A DNA stretch of 15,034 nt from an uncultured Clostridia bacterium (GTDB taxonomy: Bacteria; Bacillota; Clostridia; Christensenellales; CALWSW01): NCBI GenBank assembly GCA_937874755.1, contig CALNBC010000395.1, forward strand, positions 1 to 15,034, given 5' to 3'. Shown piece by piece: positions 6,404-14,268 of this stretch. Each line of letters opens with the position of its first letter. Positions within the stretch are counted from its first letter, which is position 1. The notes under the pieces are model-generated. The model had not been told where the DNA came from. It saw only the letters and a program-made list of their open reading frames with translations, and searched no databases. Both the position numbers and the translations under genes were made by a program.

Positions 6404-7444
6404 ATGGCTATAATCACAACGAGTATCGCACTGGACCCCGGCACGGAATACACGCGTATTTACAGGGCAGGAAAAGGACTGGTGCTATGCGAGCCGTCCG
6501 TCTGCGCGGTTTCGCTTTCAGAAGACGGCAAAGTCCTGTACGGTACGGAGGCGCTGGAGCTTTTGGGGAGAGCTCCGGGTAAGATGGAAGCATCGTCACC
6601 CATAAACGGAGGCGTGATTTCCGAGGTCAGATTGACGTCCGACATGCTCGCTGACTTTGTCGACAGGGCTATGGGCAAGAGTTTTGTAAGGAGGCTGCAA
6701 GTGGTGGTCTGCGTTCCCACTAACGCAACCGAGCTTGAATCGTCAGCCATGGAGGAAGCAGTCAAGAACGCCGGCGCGTTCAGGGTGAAACTATTGGAAA
6801 AGCCCCTGGCTTCGGCGATTGGTGCAGGATTGCCCGTAGATCAATGCCGTGGGTCTATGATTTGCGACATCGGAGCGGGAACCGCGGATGTGGCGATACT
6901 CTCATTTGGGGGCGTGGTTACCTCTCGATCGGTAACTAACGCAGGCAGGGCAATGGACCAAAGCCTAATAAGGCTGCTGAGGGAAACCAGGGGAATTATA
7001 ATAGGGGAAAGAACCGCCGAAAAAATCAAGTGTGAACTGGCTTGCGCAGGTGAACCGCCCGAAAGAACGGTAACCGTTCGCGGAAGGAGTATGTCAACTG
7101 GTTTACCTGCATCTTGTGAGGTCAGCTCAAGGGAAGTATGTCTCGCAGTTCGCCCAATGATACAAAGTATAATGCTTGCTATAAGCGAAACTTTGACGGA
7201 TACGCCTCCCGAACTCGCAGGAGACCTTTTGGACAGCGGCATCACGCTTGCCGGTGGGGTTGCCCGCATGAGCGGTCTCGCTGATCGCATTGCCGAAGTA
7301 ACAGGGCTAAACGTCACCGTCGCAGATGACCCCGAACTTTGCGCGGTTGTCGGAGCGGGCAGGGCAATAGAGCGCATGACGGAAATGCGCGTTGGTATCT
7401 CCGGTATTCCGGCACTGCCCATGCGGGCTTCATCGGATTGTTGA
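6404..7444 (+). CDS. mreB: Divergent MreB/Mbl-type actin homologue
   Basis: Actin-fold protein expected to form membrane-associated filaments that guide lateral wall synthesis with MreC, MreD, RodA and PBP2. At 346 aa the length is normal and the whole MreB layout is recognisable: GKGLVLCEPSV (23-33), PLASAIGAGLPV (134-145), GERTAEKIK (201-209), VRGRSMSTGLP (225-235) and VADDPELCAVVGAGRAIE (306-323). Nucleotide-site residues differ from the family: DLGTANT reads DPGTEYT (11-17), DIGGGTT reads DIGAGTA (155-161), GGD reads AGR (180-182), TGGG reads AGGV (283-286), and the EEP/DEP glutamate is Lys133. ATP hydrolysis may be weak or lost. It is the only mreB in the window and directly precedes mreC, but a paralogue elsewhere is possible. 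Confidence 0.9.
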   Translation: MAIITTSIALDPGTEYTRIYRAGKGLVLCEPSVCAVSLSEDGKVLYGTEALELLGRAPGKMEASSPINGGVISEVRLTSDMLADFVDRAMGKSFVRRLQVVVCVPTNATELESSAMEEAVKNAGAFRVKLLEKPLASAIGAGLPVDQCRGSMICDIGAGTADVAILSFGGVVTSRSVTNAGRAMDQSLIRLLRETRGIIIGERTAEKIKCELACAGEPPERTVTVRGRSMSTGLPASCEVSSREVCLAVRPMIQSIMLAISETLTDTPPELAGDLLDSGITLAGGVARMSGLADRIAEVTGLNVTVADDPELCAVVGAGRAIERMTEMRVGISGIPALPMRASSDC

Positions 7445-7481
7445 GTACTTCTTAACTTGGCAACATTGCAAATCTGCATTG

Positions 7482-7521
7482 GGCTACCGAGCTGTTATCA
7501 ATAGCTTTGGGTAGCCTTTTT
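7482..7521 (+). terminator. Rho-independent terminator after mreB
   Basis: Outer stem GGCTACC (7482-7488) pairs with GGTAGCC (7510-7516). An inner AGCT/AGCT pair extends the hairpin, and TTTTT follows at 7517-7521. It separates mreB from mreC, which usually share an operon. Confidence 0.88.
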
Positions 7522-7553
7522 CATTATCAAAGCGAGAATATATTCATCATGTT

Positions 7554-7582
7554 TTGCGATGTTTAGGGAAATATGGTATAAT
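7554..7582 (+). promoter_or_regulatory. Promoter of the mreC-mreD-mrdA-minCDE operon
   Basis: TTGCGA (7554-7559, 4 of 6 matches) has a 17-bp spacer to a perfect TATAAT (7577-7582). The spacer ends in TGG, giving an extended -10 (TGnTATAAT). The expected start near 7589 gives a leader of about 48 nt before the GTG of mreC. Its place directly after a terminator strengthens the call. Confidence 0.8.
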
Positions 7583-7636
7583 CTGCGTTGGTATATATTG
7601 ATTCCACAAAATCAGTCGTCGGAGGGTGTATATCCC

Positions 7637-8485
7637 GTGCGTTTTATTAAAGACCACCCGGTGTTGACAGCCGTTGTTGTGGTTGTCACGCTGATTATAA
7701 TACTATTGATTACAACCCTCAGTGGCGGTACGACTGTAGTTGGGGATGCCGTCGGAACAGTTGTATCCCCTGTCGAGGGGGGTGTTTCCACTACCGTTGG
7801 CGGCATAGGGGATTGGTTTCTTGGGCTTATCGGAAGATCTCAATTGCAACAGGAAAATGCCGAATTAAAAGAAAGAATAGCCCAGCTTGAAGGTCAACTC
7901 GCCCTTAACAGCGACCTCGAGAACGAAAATGAGCGCCTGCGTGAATTCGTCAATTATTATGGAGATAACCCGGAATACGAGTTGCTGACCGCCAGGGTGA
8001 TAGCGAAGAGCTCGAGTTATTGGTTCGACACCTTCCTGATCAACGCAGGAAGAAGTCAAGGTTTGGAAACAGACATGGTCGTTCTTTCCACTTATGGACT
8101 GGTAGGCCGTGTTATAGACGTAGGCAGTAACTGGGGGAAGGTTCGAGCCATAATCGATTCTAACAGTGCTGTCAGCGCCATGATAGAACGCACTAGAGAC
8201 GTAGGGGTCGTGCGTGGTACGCCCGATGTTGAAACCGGCAGCTCACGTTGTGGAATGTATCACCTGCCATATGACAATGACCTGGTACCGGGGGACAAGG
8301 TCCTGACCAGCGGTCTTGGCGGCGTGTTCCCTAAGGGGATAGTCATTGGCGAGGTTGTAGAGGTTAGCCGCTCTGAATCGGGAACTGAGCGCATAGCAAT
8401 AATCCAACCCCAGGTCGACTTTGCCCAAATTGAAGAAGTGATGGTGTTACTTAACACTATAGACGAAGTCGAGGTCGACCATTGA
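7637..8485 (+). CDS. mreC: Rod shape-determining protein MreC
   Basis: Bitopic membrane protein that links the MreB cytoskeleton to PBP2 outside the membrane. The 282 aa show a TM helix (about 10-29), a glycine/threonine-rich stretch, a coiled coil (about 67-106, SQLQQENAELKERIAQLEG region) and the double beta-barrel MreC domain (about 117-272, with YGLVGRV and DKVLTSGLGGVFPKGI). I chose GTG 7637 because GGAGGG lies at 7621-7626, and because the in-frame ATG at 7559 lies inside the promoter, upstream of the expected transcript start. The TGA overlaps the TTG of mreD, so the two are coupled. Confidence 0.94.
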   Translation: MRFIKDHPVLTAVVVVVTLIIILLITTLSGGTTVVGDAVGTVVSPVEGGVSTTVGGIGDWFLGLIGRSQLQQENAELKERIAQLEGQLALNSDLENENERLREFVNYYGDNPEYELLTARVIAKSSSYWFDTFLINAGRSQGLETDMVVLSTYGLVGRVIDVGSNWGKVRAIIDSNSAVSAMIERTRDVGVVRGTPDVETGSSRCGMYHLPYDNDLVPGDKVLTSGLGGVFPKGIVIGEVVEVSRSESGTERIAIIQPQVDFAQIEEVMVLLNTIDEVEVDH

Positions 8486-8982
8486 AGCGCGCGCTCCTGT
8501 GGATTGCACTGCTCCTGTTGAACATACTGCTCGAAACGACGATTATTGCGCGTTTCATTCCAGTAGCTTTCCGACCGGATACAGTTATAGCGATAGTGAC
8601 CGTAATCGCCCTGATTTACCCCGCGCCAATTGCCGGGTTATACGCTGCCGCAGCAGGGCTAGTTATGGACATTCTGCTTTCGCCGGCTGTCGGAGCGAAC
8701 GCGCTTGCATACTTCCTGACTGCGCAACTCGTCGGCATTTTCTCTGGCAAATACTACGCAAAAAACTGGGTTTTTGCTGCTGCAGCCGCATTTGCGGCGC
8801 GCATTGCAAAAGAGATTTTACTGGTATTGATTATCACCCCCTTGGGAATGAAGCCGGCGTTCATCTCTGCTGCACTGCCCATGCTTATTTCTGCAGCGCT
8901 TACTGCGCTCATCTGTATCCCTATATATATACTTAAACGTAGGTCTACAAACGCTTATATGCGCCGTGCACGCTACGAATAA
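8482..8982 (+). CDS. mreD: Rod shape-determining protein MreD
   Basis: Small integral membrane partner of MreC in the elongation complex. At 166 aa it is of usual length, almost wholly hydrophobic with about five to six membrane segments, and ends in a basic tail (KRRSTNAYMRRARYE). The FRPDTVIAIVTVIAL and GLVMDILLSPAVGANALAY stretches match the MreD pattern. It starts at TTG 8482 inside the mreC stop (TTGA overlap), with GAGG at 8471-8474 giving a 7-nt spacer. mrdA follows after a 22-bp gap. Confidence 0.92.
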   Translation: MKRALLWIALLLLNILLETTIIARFIPVAFRPDTVIAIVTVIALIYPAPIAGLYAAAAGLVMDILLSPAVGANALAYFLTAQLVGIFSGKYYAKNWVFAAAAAFAARIAKEILLVLIITPLGMKPAFISAALPMLISAALTALICIPIYILKRRSTNAYMRRARYE

Positions 8983-9004
8983 CAATAGAACCTCGGGAGC
9001 TTTT

Positions 9005-11488
9005 ATGGAGCAAATCAACAAGAGGCTTGTCGCTTTTGGCATCATTGTAGTGTTGCTGTTTAGCGTTCTAATATTGCAATTGGGTAATGTTATCTTCTCC
9101 GCAGGCGATTCGACTACCGATTCTTCCGGGCGCTCACTGAGGACTATCATCCTCAAGGGTGAAAGAGGCAATATACTCGATCGCAATGGAAAGGTGCTGG
9201 CATATAACGAAAAAAGTTACAATATTCAGTTCCTCCGCGACACTTCCAACCGAACGGAAACAGGTCGCGCTATTGATACCGAGATTATTTGGGAAACGAT
9301 AAAAATAATCGAAGATTTAGGCGGCACAACGACAGATACCTTCAATATCTATCGCGAAGAAAATGTACGCGATAATGGCACAAGTTCGCAAGAGTATTAC
9401 TTTTATTGGGGATACGGTCTTTCTGAAGAAGCCCAAGCCCAACGAGAAGAAAACTGGCGCAAAAACATGAATGTCGGCGATAGCCGTTCACCCGAAGAAA
9501 TTTACAACTACCTTCGCAGAGTCTACCAGATACCCGAAGAAATGCCCTATGAAGATGCCAGAAAGCTGCTTTCCGTCTGGCAGGAAATCCAGCTATTGAC
9601 GTGGCGTTCATACATTCCCGTCATAGTGGCGTACAATGTCTCTGCAGAAACGGTCGCAATAATCGAAACTCGATCGGACAAGCTGGTCGGCATGTCTGCA
9701 TCAGAGAGTGTTGTTCGCATGTACCCAAAGAGCACTACCGCAGCCCATACCGTTGGATACATGGGAAAGATGCAGTCCGAAGAGCAGATTGCCGAGTTAA
9801 CAGCCCGTGGATACAGCCCGATGGACGCGGTGGGAGTCTCTGGAGTTGAATCGACCATGGAGCAATACCTCACTGGCAATACTTCCGAGCATCAAGGGAG
9901 CCAGCGAGTAGAGGTGGACAGCAGTGGCAAAGTTATTAGAGTGCTCGACGTCACCGCCCCAACCAGCGGGGATGATGCCGTACTGACTCTCGACCTCGAG
10001 CTTCAACAGGTCACCGAAACTGCACTTGAAAAGAATATAACAGAGATTCGCGAGGCACAAGAAGGACATATTGCGGCAAACCTTGAAAGATATCAGGAAG
10101 TCGCACCCGGCGGCGATGTGAACAACATTGATCTTTGCGAGTCAGGTTCCGCTGTGGTAATCGACTGCAATACAGGCGGTTTGCTCGCCTGCGTAAACAG
10201 TCCGTCCTATGACCTCAACTTATTTACCGGCGGAATCTCCCAAGAGGATTATGACAGCTTGCTCAATGATAAACGAAACCCGCTTTTCAACAAGGCCATC
10301 GCCTCAAAGATGGCGCCGGGCTCAGTTTTCAAGATGGCCATCGCCCTTGCCGCACTGGAAGAGGGTGTAGTCCAACTGGACGAGATAATAAACGACGAAG
10401 GCTATTATACGACTACTTCCGAAGGCGGGAGTACTGTCGGCGCACCTAAATGCTGGGTGTATCCCAACATTAGCCAACATCAAGATCAGGATTTAATAAA
10501 GGCGCTGAAGGACTCGTGCAACTACTACTTCTTCGAATGCGCCAACAGGCTTGGCATAGACAGGATAAACGACTGGTGCCACCGTCTGGGGTTGGACATG
10601 AAAACAGGCATCGAGGTCAATGGTGAAGCCGTTGGTCAGATAGGCGGTCAAAAGGTGCTGTTTGACAACGAAGGCCCCATTGGCGGAGTAGCTTACCTCG
10701 TATATAAAAATATAGTCAATATGCTCGAAGGCTACCTCGAAGAACTTGGCAGGACTGCAGACAAAGCAACCGTAGAATCTTGCGCCGAAATGCTCGTTCG
10801 CTTGGTGAGCGAAAACACCCAGATTGGTTCGGACATCCGCCGAATCATGCGAGAAGAACTGGGCATAGCAGAAGCTGTTTCCAACAGCAACGGCTGGAGC
10901 AGCGAGATTGCCAGTGCACTTTCGGAGCTTCGCTGGAATCCCATGCAAACCGTTCGAACCGGCATGGGTCAGGCGGTGGTTTCTGTTACTCCTATTGAGA
11001 TTGCGCGCTATGTCGCAGCGTTAGTCAACGGAGGCAACGTGCTAGAAATTTCCACAATAAAGAGCGTAATTGACTCCAGCGGCGCAACAGTCCAGGAGTT
11101 TCAGCCCAATGTGCTTTGGAACCTCAATGCTTCCGAAGAAAACCTTGCAGCTATTAAAGAAGGTATGAGAGAGGTTGTTTCTGAAGAGGATGGCGGCACT
11201 GCAGCAAAGTACTTCTCAGATTATGAATATAAAGACCAGATTGGCGGAAAGACCGGTTCTGCTCAGATTTCTACAAGTGACAAAAATATAGACCTCGAGA
11301 ACACAGCTTGGTTTGTGGCTTTTGCACCGTATGACGACCCCGAAATTGCCGTCGTGGTTAGCATACCGAATGGTTGGGCAGGGGCAAGGGCATATACAAC
11401 CATTCAAGAGGTTATACAGTTCTATCTAGACCGAAAGAGTGAATCGGCGAGTGAAAACCTGATAGGTATCAACGAGTTGCTGCCATAG
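9005..11488 (+). CDS. mrdA: Class B penicillin-binding protein 2 (elongation transpeptidase), enlarged
   Basis: Peptidoglycan D,D-transpeptidase of the rod complex, anchored by one N-terminal helix (about 7-31) with its domains outside. The dimerisation-domain signature appears early (RGNILDRNGKVLA, 54-66). Catalytic motifs: S440-V-F-K443, S504-C-N506 and K749-T-G751, all intact. The 827 aa exceed the more usual 600-700. Part of the excess is a helical, charged segment between GEAVGQ (about 540-545) and WNPMQTVRTGMGQ (about 644-656), where E. coli PBP2 has only a short linker. ATG 9005 is chosen for its GGGAG ribosome binding site (8995-8999) and because it places the membrane helix directly after a short basic start. 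An in-frame GTG at 8966 would overlap mreD and lacks support. Confidence 0.93.
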   Translation: MEQINKRLVAFGIIVVLLFSVLILQLGNVIFSAGDSTTDSSGRSLRTIILKGERGNILDRNGKVLAYNEKSYNIQFLRDTSNRTETGRAIDTEIIWETIKIIEDLGGTTTDTFNIYREENVRDNGTSSQEYYFYWGYGLSEEAQAQREENWRKNMNVGDSRSPEEIYNYLRRVYQIPEEMPYEDARKLLSVWQEIQLLTWRSYIPVIVAYNVSAETVAIIETRSDKLVGMSASESVVRMYPKSTTAAHTVGYMGKMQSEEQIAELTARGYSPMDAVGVSGVESTMEQYLTGNTSEHQGSQRVEVDSSGKVIRVLDVTAPTSGDDAVLTLDLELQQVTETALEKNITEIREAQEGHIAANLERYQEVAPGGDVNNIDLCESGSAVVIDCNTGGLLACVNSPSYDLNLFTGGISQEDYDSLLNDKRNPLFNKAIASKMAPGSVFKMAIALAALEEGVVQLDEIINDEGYYTTTSEGGSTVGAPKCWVYPNISQHQDQDLIKALKDSCNYYFFECANRLGIDRINDWCHRLGLDMKTGIEVNGEAVGQIGGQKVLFDNEGPIGGVAYLVYKNIVNMLEGYLEELGRTADKATVESCAEMLVRLVSENTQIGSDIRRIMREELGIAEAVSNSNGWSSEIASALSELRWNPMQTVRTGMGQAVVSVTPIEIARYVAALVNGGNVLEISTIKSVIDSSGATVQEFQPNVLWNLNASEENLAAIKEGMREVVSEEDGGTAAKYFSDYEYKDQIGGKTGSAQISTSDKNIDLENTAWFVAFAPYDDPEIAVVVSIPNGWAGARAYTTIQEVIQFYLDRKSESASENLIGINELLP

Positions 11489-11515
11489 GCTGCATAGGAA
11501 CAATCGGAGGGGAAG

Positions 11516-12193
11516 ATGAGCGACATAGTGGCCTTTAGGGGCAAACAGAGCAGCCTTGAGATAGAAATTGCCAGTGAAGCGGATTTTTCGGATATACTCA
11601 AGGCTATTTCCGAACGCATGGAATCAAAGCGCAGCTTTTTTTCCGGAACAGCTTGCGTAAAGATAGCAGGTGGCAGTTTGGCAGAGGAACAGCAAAGAGA
11701 ACTCGAAGGTATGCTGATAAAAGATTATGGAGTGCTGAGCGTCGAATTTCAAGGTAAAACGCGCCCCCAAATCAGGGTAGCGCGGCAAGCTCAGGCGCGC
11801 AGAGAGGAATCAACATTAACTTCGGAGTTAAAAAGTGGGGTCTCCTCAAAAACCACAGGTTCTGCAGTGTTCATACAAGAAACGGTGCGAAACGGACAAA
11901 GGATAGATTTTGATGGCGACATCGTTGTCTGCGGCGATGTCAATTACGGTGCTGAACTGGTGGCAACGGGCAATATTGCGGTAATGGGCGCGCTTAGGGG
12001 CAAGGCTCACGCAGGTTCTTCCGGGGACGAGACAGCTGTAGTGACCGCCTATAGACTTGAGCCTCAACAGCTGCGCATAGGTAGAATAATCGCCATCGCT
12101 CCAAAGGACACCCAACAAGTCAATTATCCTGAAATTGCACGCGTGACAGGGGATGCGCTGGTAATAGCACCTGTCAGCCGCGTCATTAAATAA
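11516..12193 (+). CDS. minC: Septum site-determining protein MinC
   Basis: Inhibitor of FtsZ assembly that, with MinD, blocks division away from mid-cell. At 225 aa it has normal length: MinC N-domain (about 1-100), short polar linker, and the beta-helical C-domain (about 115-222) with VRNGQRI (125-131) at the MinD-contact position and CGDVNYGAEL (139-148), MGALRGKAHAG (157-167). ATG 11516 has GGAGGGG ending 4 nt upstream. It lies 27 bp after mrdA and 32 bp before minD, within the same transcription unit. Confidence 0.95.
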   Translation: MSDIVAFRGKQSSLEIEIASEADFSDILKAISERMESKRSFFSGTACVKIAGGSLAEEQQRELEGMLIKDYGVLSVEFQGKTRPQIRVARQAQARREESTLTSELKSGVSSKTTGSAVFIQETVRNGQRIDFDGDIVVCGDVNYGAELVATGNIAVMGALRGKAHAGSSGDETAVVTAYRLEPQQLRIGRIIAIAPKDTQQVNYPEIARVTGDALVIAPVSRVIK

Positions 12194-12225
12194 ATCAATA
12201 TACACAACACATAAGGAGAGACTCA

Positions 12226-13029
12226 ATGGGTGAAGCTATAGTTATAACGTCGGGGAAGGGCGGAGTCGGGAAAACTACGGCAACGGCCAACATCGGCACA
12301 GGACTTGCAATGCATGGCCACAAGGTCGTGCTTGTGGACGCAGACATAGGTCTTCGCAACCTCGACGTCGTAATCGGTTTGGAAAATCGCATCGTGTACG
12401 ACATAGTCGATGTCGTCGAAGGAACATGCAAGCTTAAAAATGCCCTCATAAAGGACAAAAAGACCGAAGGCCTCTACCTTCTGCCTGCAGCTCAGACGAG
12501 GGATAAAACAGCTGTTAGCAGCGAACAGATGACCACGCTCATCAATGAGCTCAAGGAAGAATTTGACTTTGTGCTAATTGATTGCCCGGCGGGCATCGAG
12601 CATGGCTTTAAAAACGCCATAGTCGCGGCGGACAAAGCTATCGTTGTCACAGTTCCGGAAGTCTCCGCTGTTCGCGACGCTGACAGGATTATAGGTTTGC
12701 TGCTCGCAAACGAAGTAAGCTATGTTCGGCTTATTATAAACCGACTTCGCAAGGATATGATAGATGCCGGCAACATGCTCGATATCGATGATACTCTTGA
12801 GATACTCTCCGTCGATCTGCTTGGCATCGTCCCCGAGGATTCGGACATTATTCGTTCTTCAAACATAGGTGAACCAGTTATAATCAAAGCAGAATCTCCC
12901 TCTGGCATCGCCTTCAGGAATATTGTAGCCAGGATTCTAGGCGAAAACGTTCCCCTCATGGAGCTTAAAAAGGAGCCTGCAGGGTTCTTCGCTTCCATAA
13001 AAAAGCTTTTCAGCAGAAAGCAGGTATGA
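12226..13029 (+). CDS. minD: Septum site-determining ATPase MinD
   Basis: ParA/MinD-family ATPase that binds the membrane as an ATP dimer, recruits MinC and is released by MinE. The 267 aa show the deviant Walker A GKGGVGKTT (10-18, signature Lys11, Lys16), DADIGLRNLD (38-47), the Walker B region LIDCPAGIE (117-125) and an amphipathic C-terminal membrane-targeting helix (about 254-265, FFASIKKLFSRK). ATG 12226 has an AAGGAG site about 8 nt upstream. The stop is one base before minE's ATG, which indicates coupling. Confidence 0.97.
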   Translation: MGEAIVITSGKGGVGKTTATANIGTGLAMHGHKVVLVDADIGLRNLDVVIGLENRIVYDIVDVVEGTCKLKNALIKDKKTEGLYLLPAAQTRDKTAVSSEQMTTLINELKEEFDFVLIDCPAGIEHGFKNAIVAADKAIVVTVPEVSAVRDADRIIGLLLANEVSYVRLIINRLRKDMIDAGNMLDIDDTLEILSVDLLGIVPEDSDIIRSSNIGEPVIIKAESPSGIAFRNIVARILGENVPLMELKKEPAGFFASIKKLFSRKQV

Positions 13030-13030
13030 T

Positions 13031-13315
13031 ATGGGATCTTGGGCAAATTTTATTCAAAAGCTTACAGGCAAAACTCAAACCAAAGATGTAGCCAAGGAAA
13101 GATTGAAGTTTGTGCTGTTCCACGACAGGTCTGAGATTCCGCCCGCTCTTGTGGATGTCATTAAGGACGAGATAATTGCCGTACTCGACAAATACCTCGA
13201 TATAGACCAAACTAAAATGGACGTTGAGCTCACCCGTCTCGACGACGACACTCGCACCACCGCATCCGCACTCGTGGCCAGCATACCGATAAAAGGCGTA
13301 AAGAAACTCCAATAA
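13031..13315 (+). CDS. minE: Cell division topological specificity factor MinE
   Basis: Stimulates MinD ATPase and restricts MinCD to the poles. At 94 aa it is of normal length, with an N-terminal amphipathic stretch (WANFIQKLTG, 4-13), the anti-MinCD segment (KDVAKERLKFVLFHDR, 18-33) and a C-terminal dimerisation domain (about 36-93). MinE suggests an oscillating Min system rather than the DivIVA/MinJ type. ATG 13031 follows minD by one base, and its ribosome binding site is weak (AGCAGGT), which suits translational coupling. It ends the operon. Confidence 0.95.
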   Translation: MGSWANFIQKLTGKTQTKDVAKERLKFVLFHDRSEIPPALVDVIKDEIIAVLDKYLDIDQTKMDVELTRLDDDTRTTASALVASIPIKGVKKLQ

Positions 13316-13323
13316 AGCACATC

Positions 13324-13368
13324 ACAGCGAATATGTATGCGAGCAATGCATTATTCGCTGTATTTTTT
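13324..13368 (+). terminator. Rho-independent terminator after minE
   Basis: A perfect 10-bp inverted repeat (ACAGCGAATA at 13324-13333, TATTCGCTGT at 13352-13361) has an ATGC/GCAT inner pairing in its loop and is followed by A then TTTTTT (13363-13368). It ends the mreC-minE unit. Confidence 0.92.
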
Positions 13369-13377
13369 GCAAAAGAC

Positions 13378-13406
13378 TTGAAGTTAATGCATAAAGCCTG
13401 TATAAT
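13378..13406 (+). promoter_or_regulatory. Promoter of the amino acid ABC transporter operon
   Basis: TTGAAG (13378-13383, 4 of 6) and perfect TATAAT (13401-13406) are separated by 17 bp. Transcription should start near 13413, giving a leader of about 44 nt with GGAGG at 13445-13449. A 7-bp inverted repeat (GATACAC at 13407-13413, GTGTATC at 13437-13443) begins at the -10 edge and ends 1 nt before the ribosome binding site. It could be an operator or a leader hairpin. Confidence 0.8.
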
Positions 13407-13456
13407 GATACACATCGCACTAAACGGCTATGTTTTGTGTATCTGGAGGTTGAATC

Positions 13457-14236
13457 ATGAATAAGACTACTAAGCTCATATCCTTGGCGCTGTGCGTCAT
13501 TATGGCGGCTATGTTGTTTGTTGGTTGCGGTAACCAGCAGTCTGCTCTCGAGCGCATCAAGGAGTCCGGCGAGCTGGTAATGCTCACTAACGCTGCGTTT
13601 CCCCCCTTTGAGTACCTTGGCAACGACAATGCTGTCGCCGGCGTAGACGTTGAGATTGCTCATGCAATCGCAGATGAAATCGGGGTCTCCCTCAAGATTG
13701 TAGATATGGATTTCGACGGCATCGTCACATCTATTCAGTCTGGCAAGGGCGATATCGGCGCTGCAGGCATGACCGCGAACGATGAGCGCAGAAAAAGCGT
13801 AGATTTTTCTATCAACTATGTCGATGCCGCACAGCTCATCATCGTAATGAAAGATAATGCAGAAATTACCACCCCCGAGGATCTTGCAGGCAAGAACGTA
13901 GGCGTTCAGAGCGGCACCACAGGCGACATATTTGTCTCAGACGAAACGGACGCCGTACCTTTCCGCTTTAAAAATGGCGCAGACGCTGCGGTCGAGCTAA
14001 CCAACGGAAAGCTTGATGCCGTTGTTATCGATGAAATGCCCGCCAATTTGATTGTTTCGACTTACGAAGGTCTTAAGATTATCGACACTCCTTTGACCGA
14101 GGAACAGTATGCAATCGCTATTGCTAAGGGCAACGATGACCTCAAAGAGATTATCGACGGTGTCATAACCAAGCTGCTCGAGTCTGGCCAGATTGACGCT
14201 TGGATTGAAGAGCACAAGCTAGCCAGCGGTTCCTAA
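13457..14236 (+). CDS. Polar amino acid ABC transporter substrate-binding lipoprotein
   Basis: Family 3 solute-binding protein, 259 aa. A lipoprotein signal peptide (basic MNKTTK, hydrophobic 7-22) ends in FVGC with the lipidated Cys24. The Phe at -3 departs slightly from the usual L/V/I. The mature protein has ligand-pocket motifs of the family: NAAFPPFEY (45-53), GVDVEIA (62-68), GMTANDERR (104-112, carboxylate-binding Arg 111 or 112), VDFSINY (115-121), GVQSGTTGD (149-157) and D192. It delivers an amino acid to the permease encoded downstream; which one cannot be read from this. ATG 13457 has GGAGG 7 nt upstream. Confidence 0.93.
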   Translation: MNKTTKLISLALCVIMAAMLFVGCGNQQSALERIKESGELVMLTNAAFPPFEYLGNDNAVAGVDVEIAHAIADEIGVSLKIVDMDFDGIVTSIQSGKGDIGAAGMTANDERRKSVDFSINYVDAAQLIIVMKDNAEITTPEDLAGKNVGVQSGTTGDIFVSDETDAVPFRFKNGADAAVELTNGKLDAVVIDEMPANLIVSTYEGLKIIDTPLTEEQYAIAIAKGNDDLKEIIDGVITKLLESGQIDAWIEEHKLASGS

Positions 14237-14268
14237 TAGTTCATAATACGATTGCACAAACTACCTTA

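Noticed and set aside
6841..7479. 212-codon open frame on the minus strand across mreB
   Set aside because: It lies fully antisense to a clear MreB homologue and has no recognisable domain or ribosome binding site. It is the usual shadow frame of a GC-balanced gene.
7559..7636. N-terminal extension of mreC from the in-frame ATG at 7559
   Set aside because: The ATG overlaps the -35/-10 region and lies before the expected transcript start. GTG 7637 has a GGAGGG site and gives the usual length and membrane-helix position.
8966..9004. Earlier GTG start for PBP2 at 8966
   Set aside because: It overlaps the end of mreD and has no ribosome binding site. ATG 9005 has GGGAG at the right distance and starts just before the membrane helix.
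9547..9879. 110-codon minus-strand open frame inside PBP2
   Set aside because: It is antisense to a well-supported gene, composed of unlikely residues, with no start signal.
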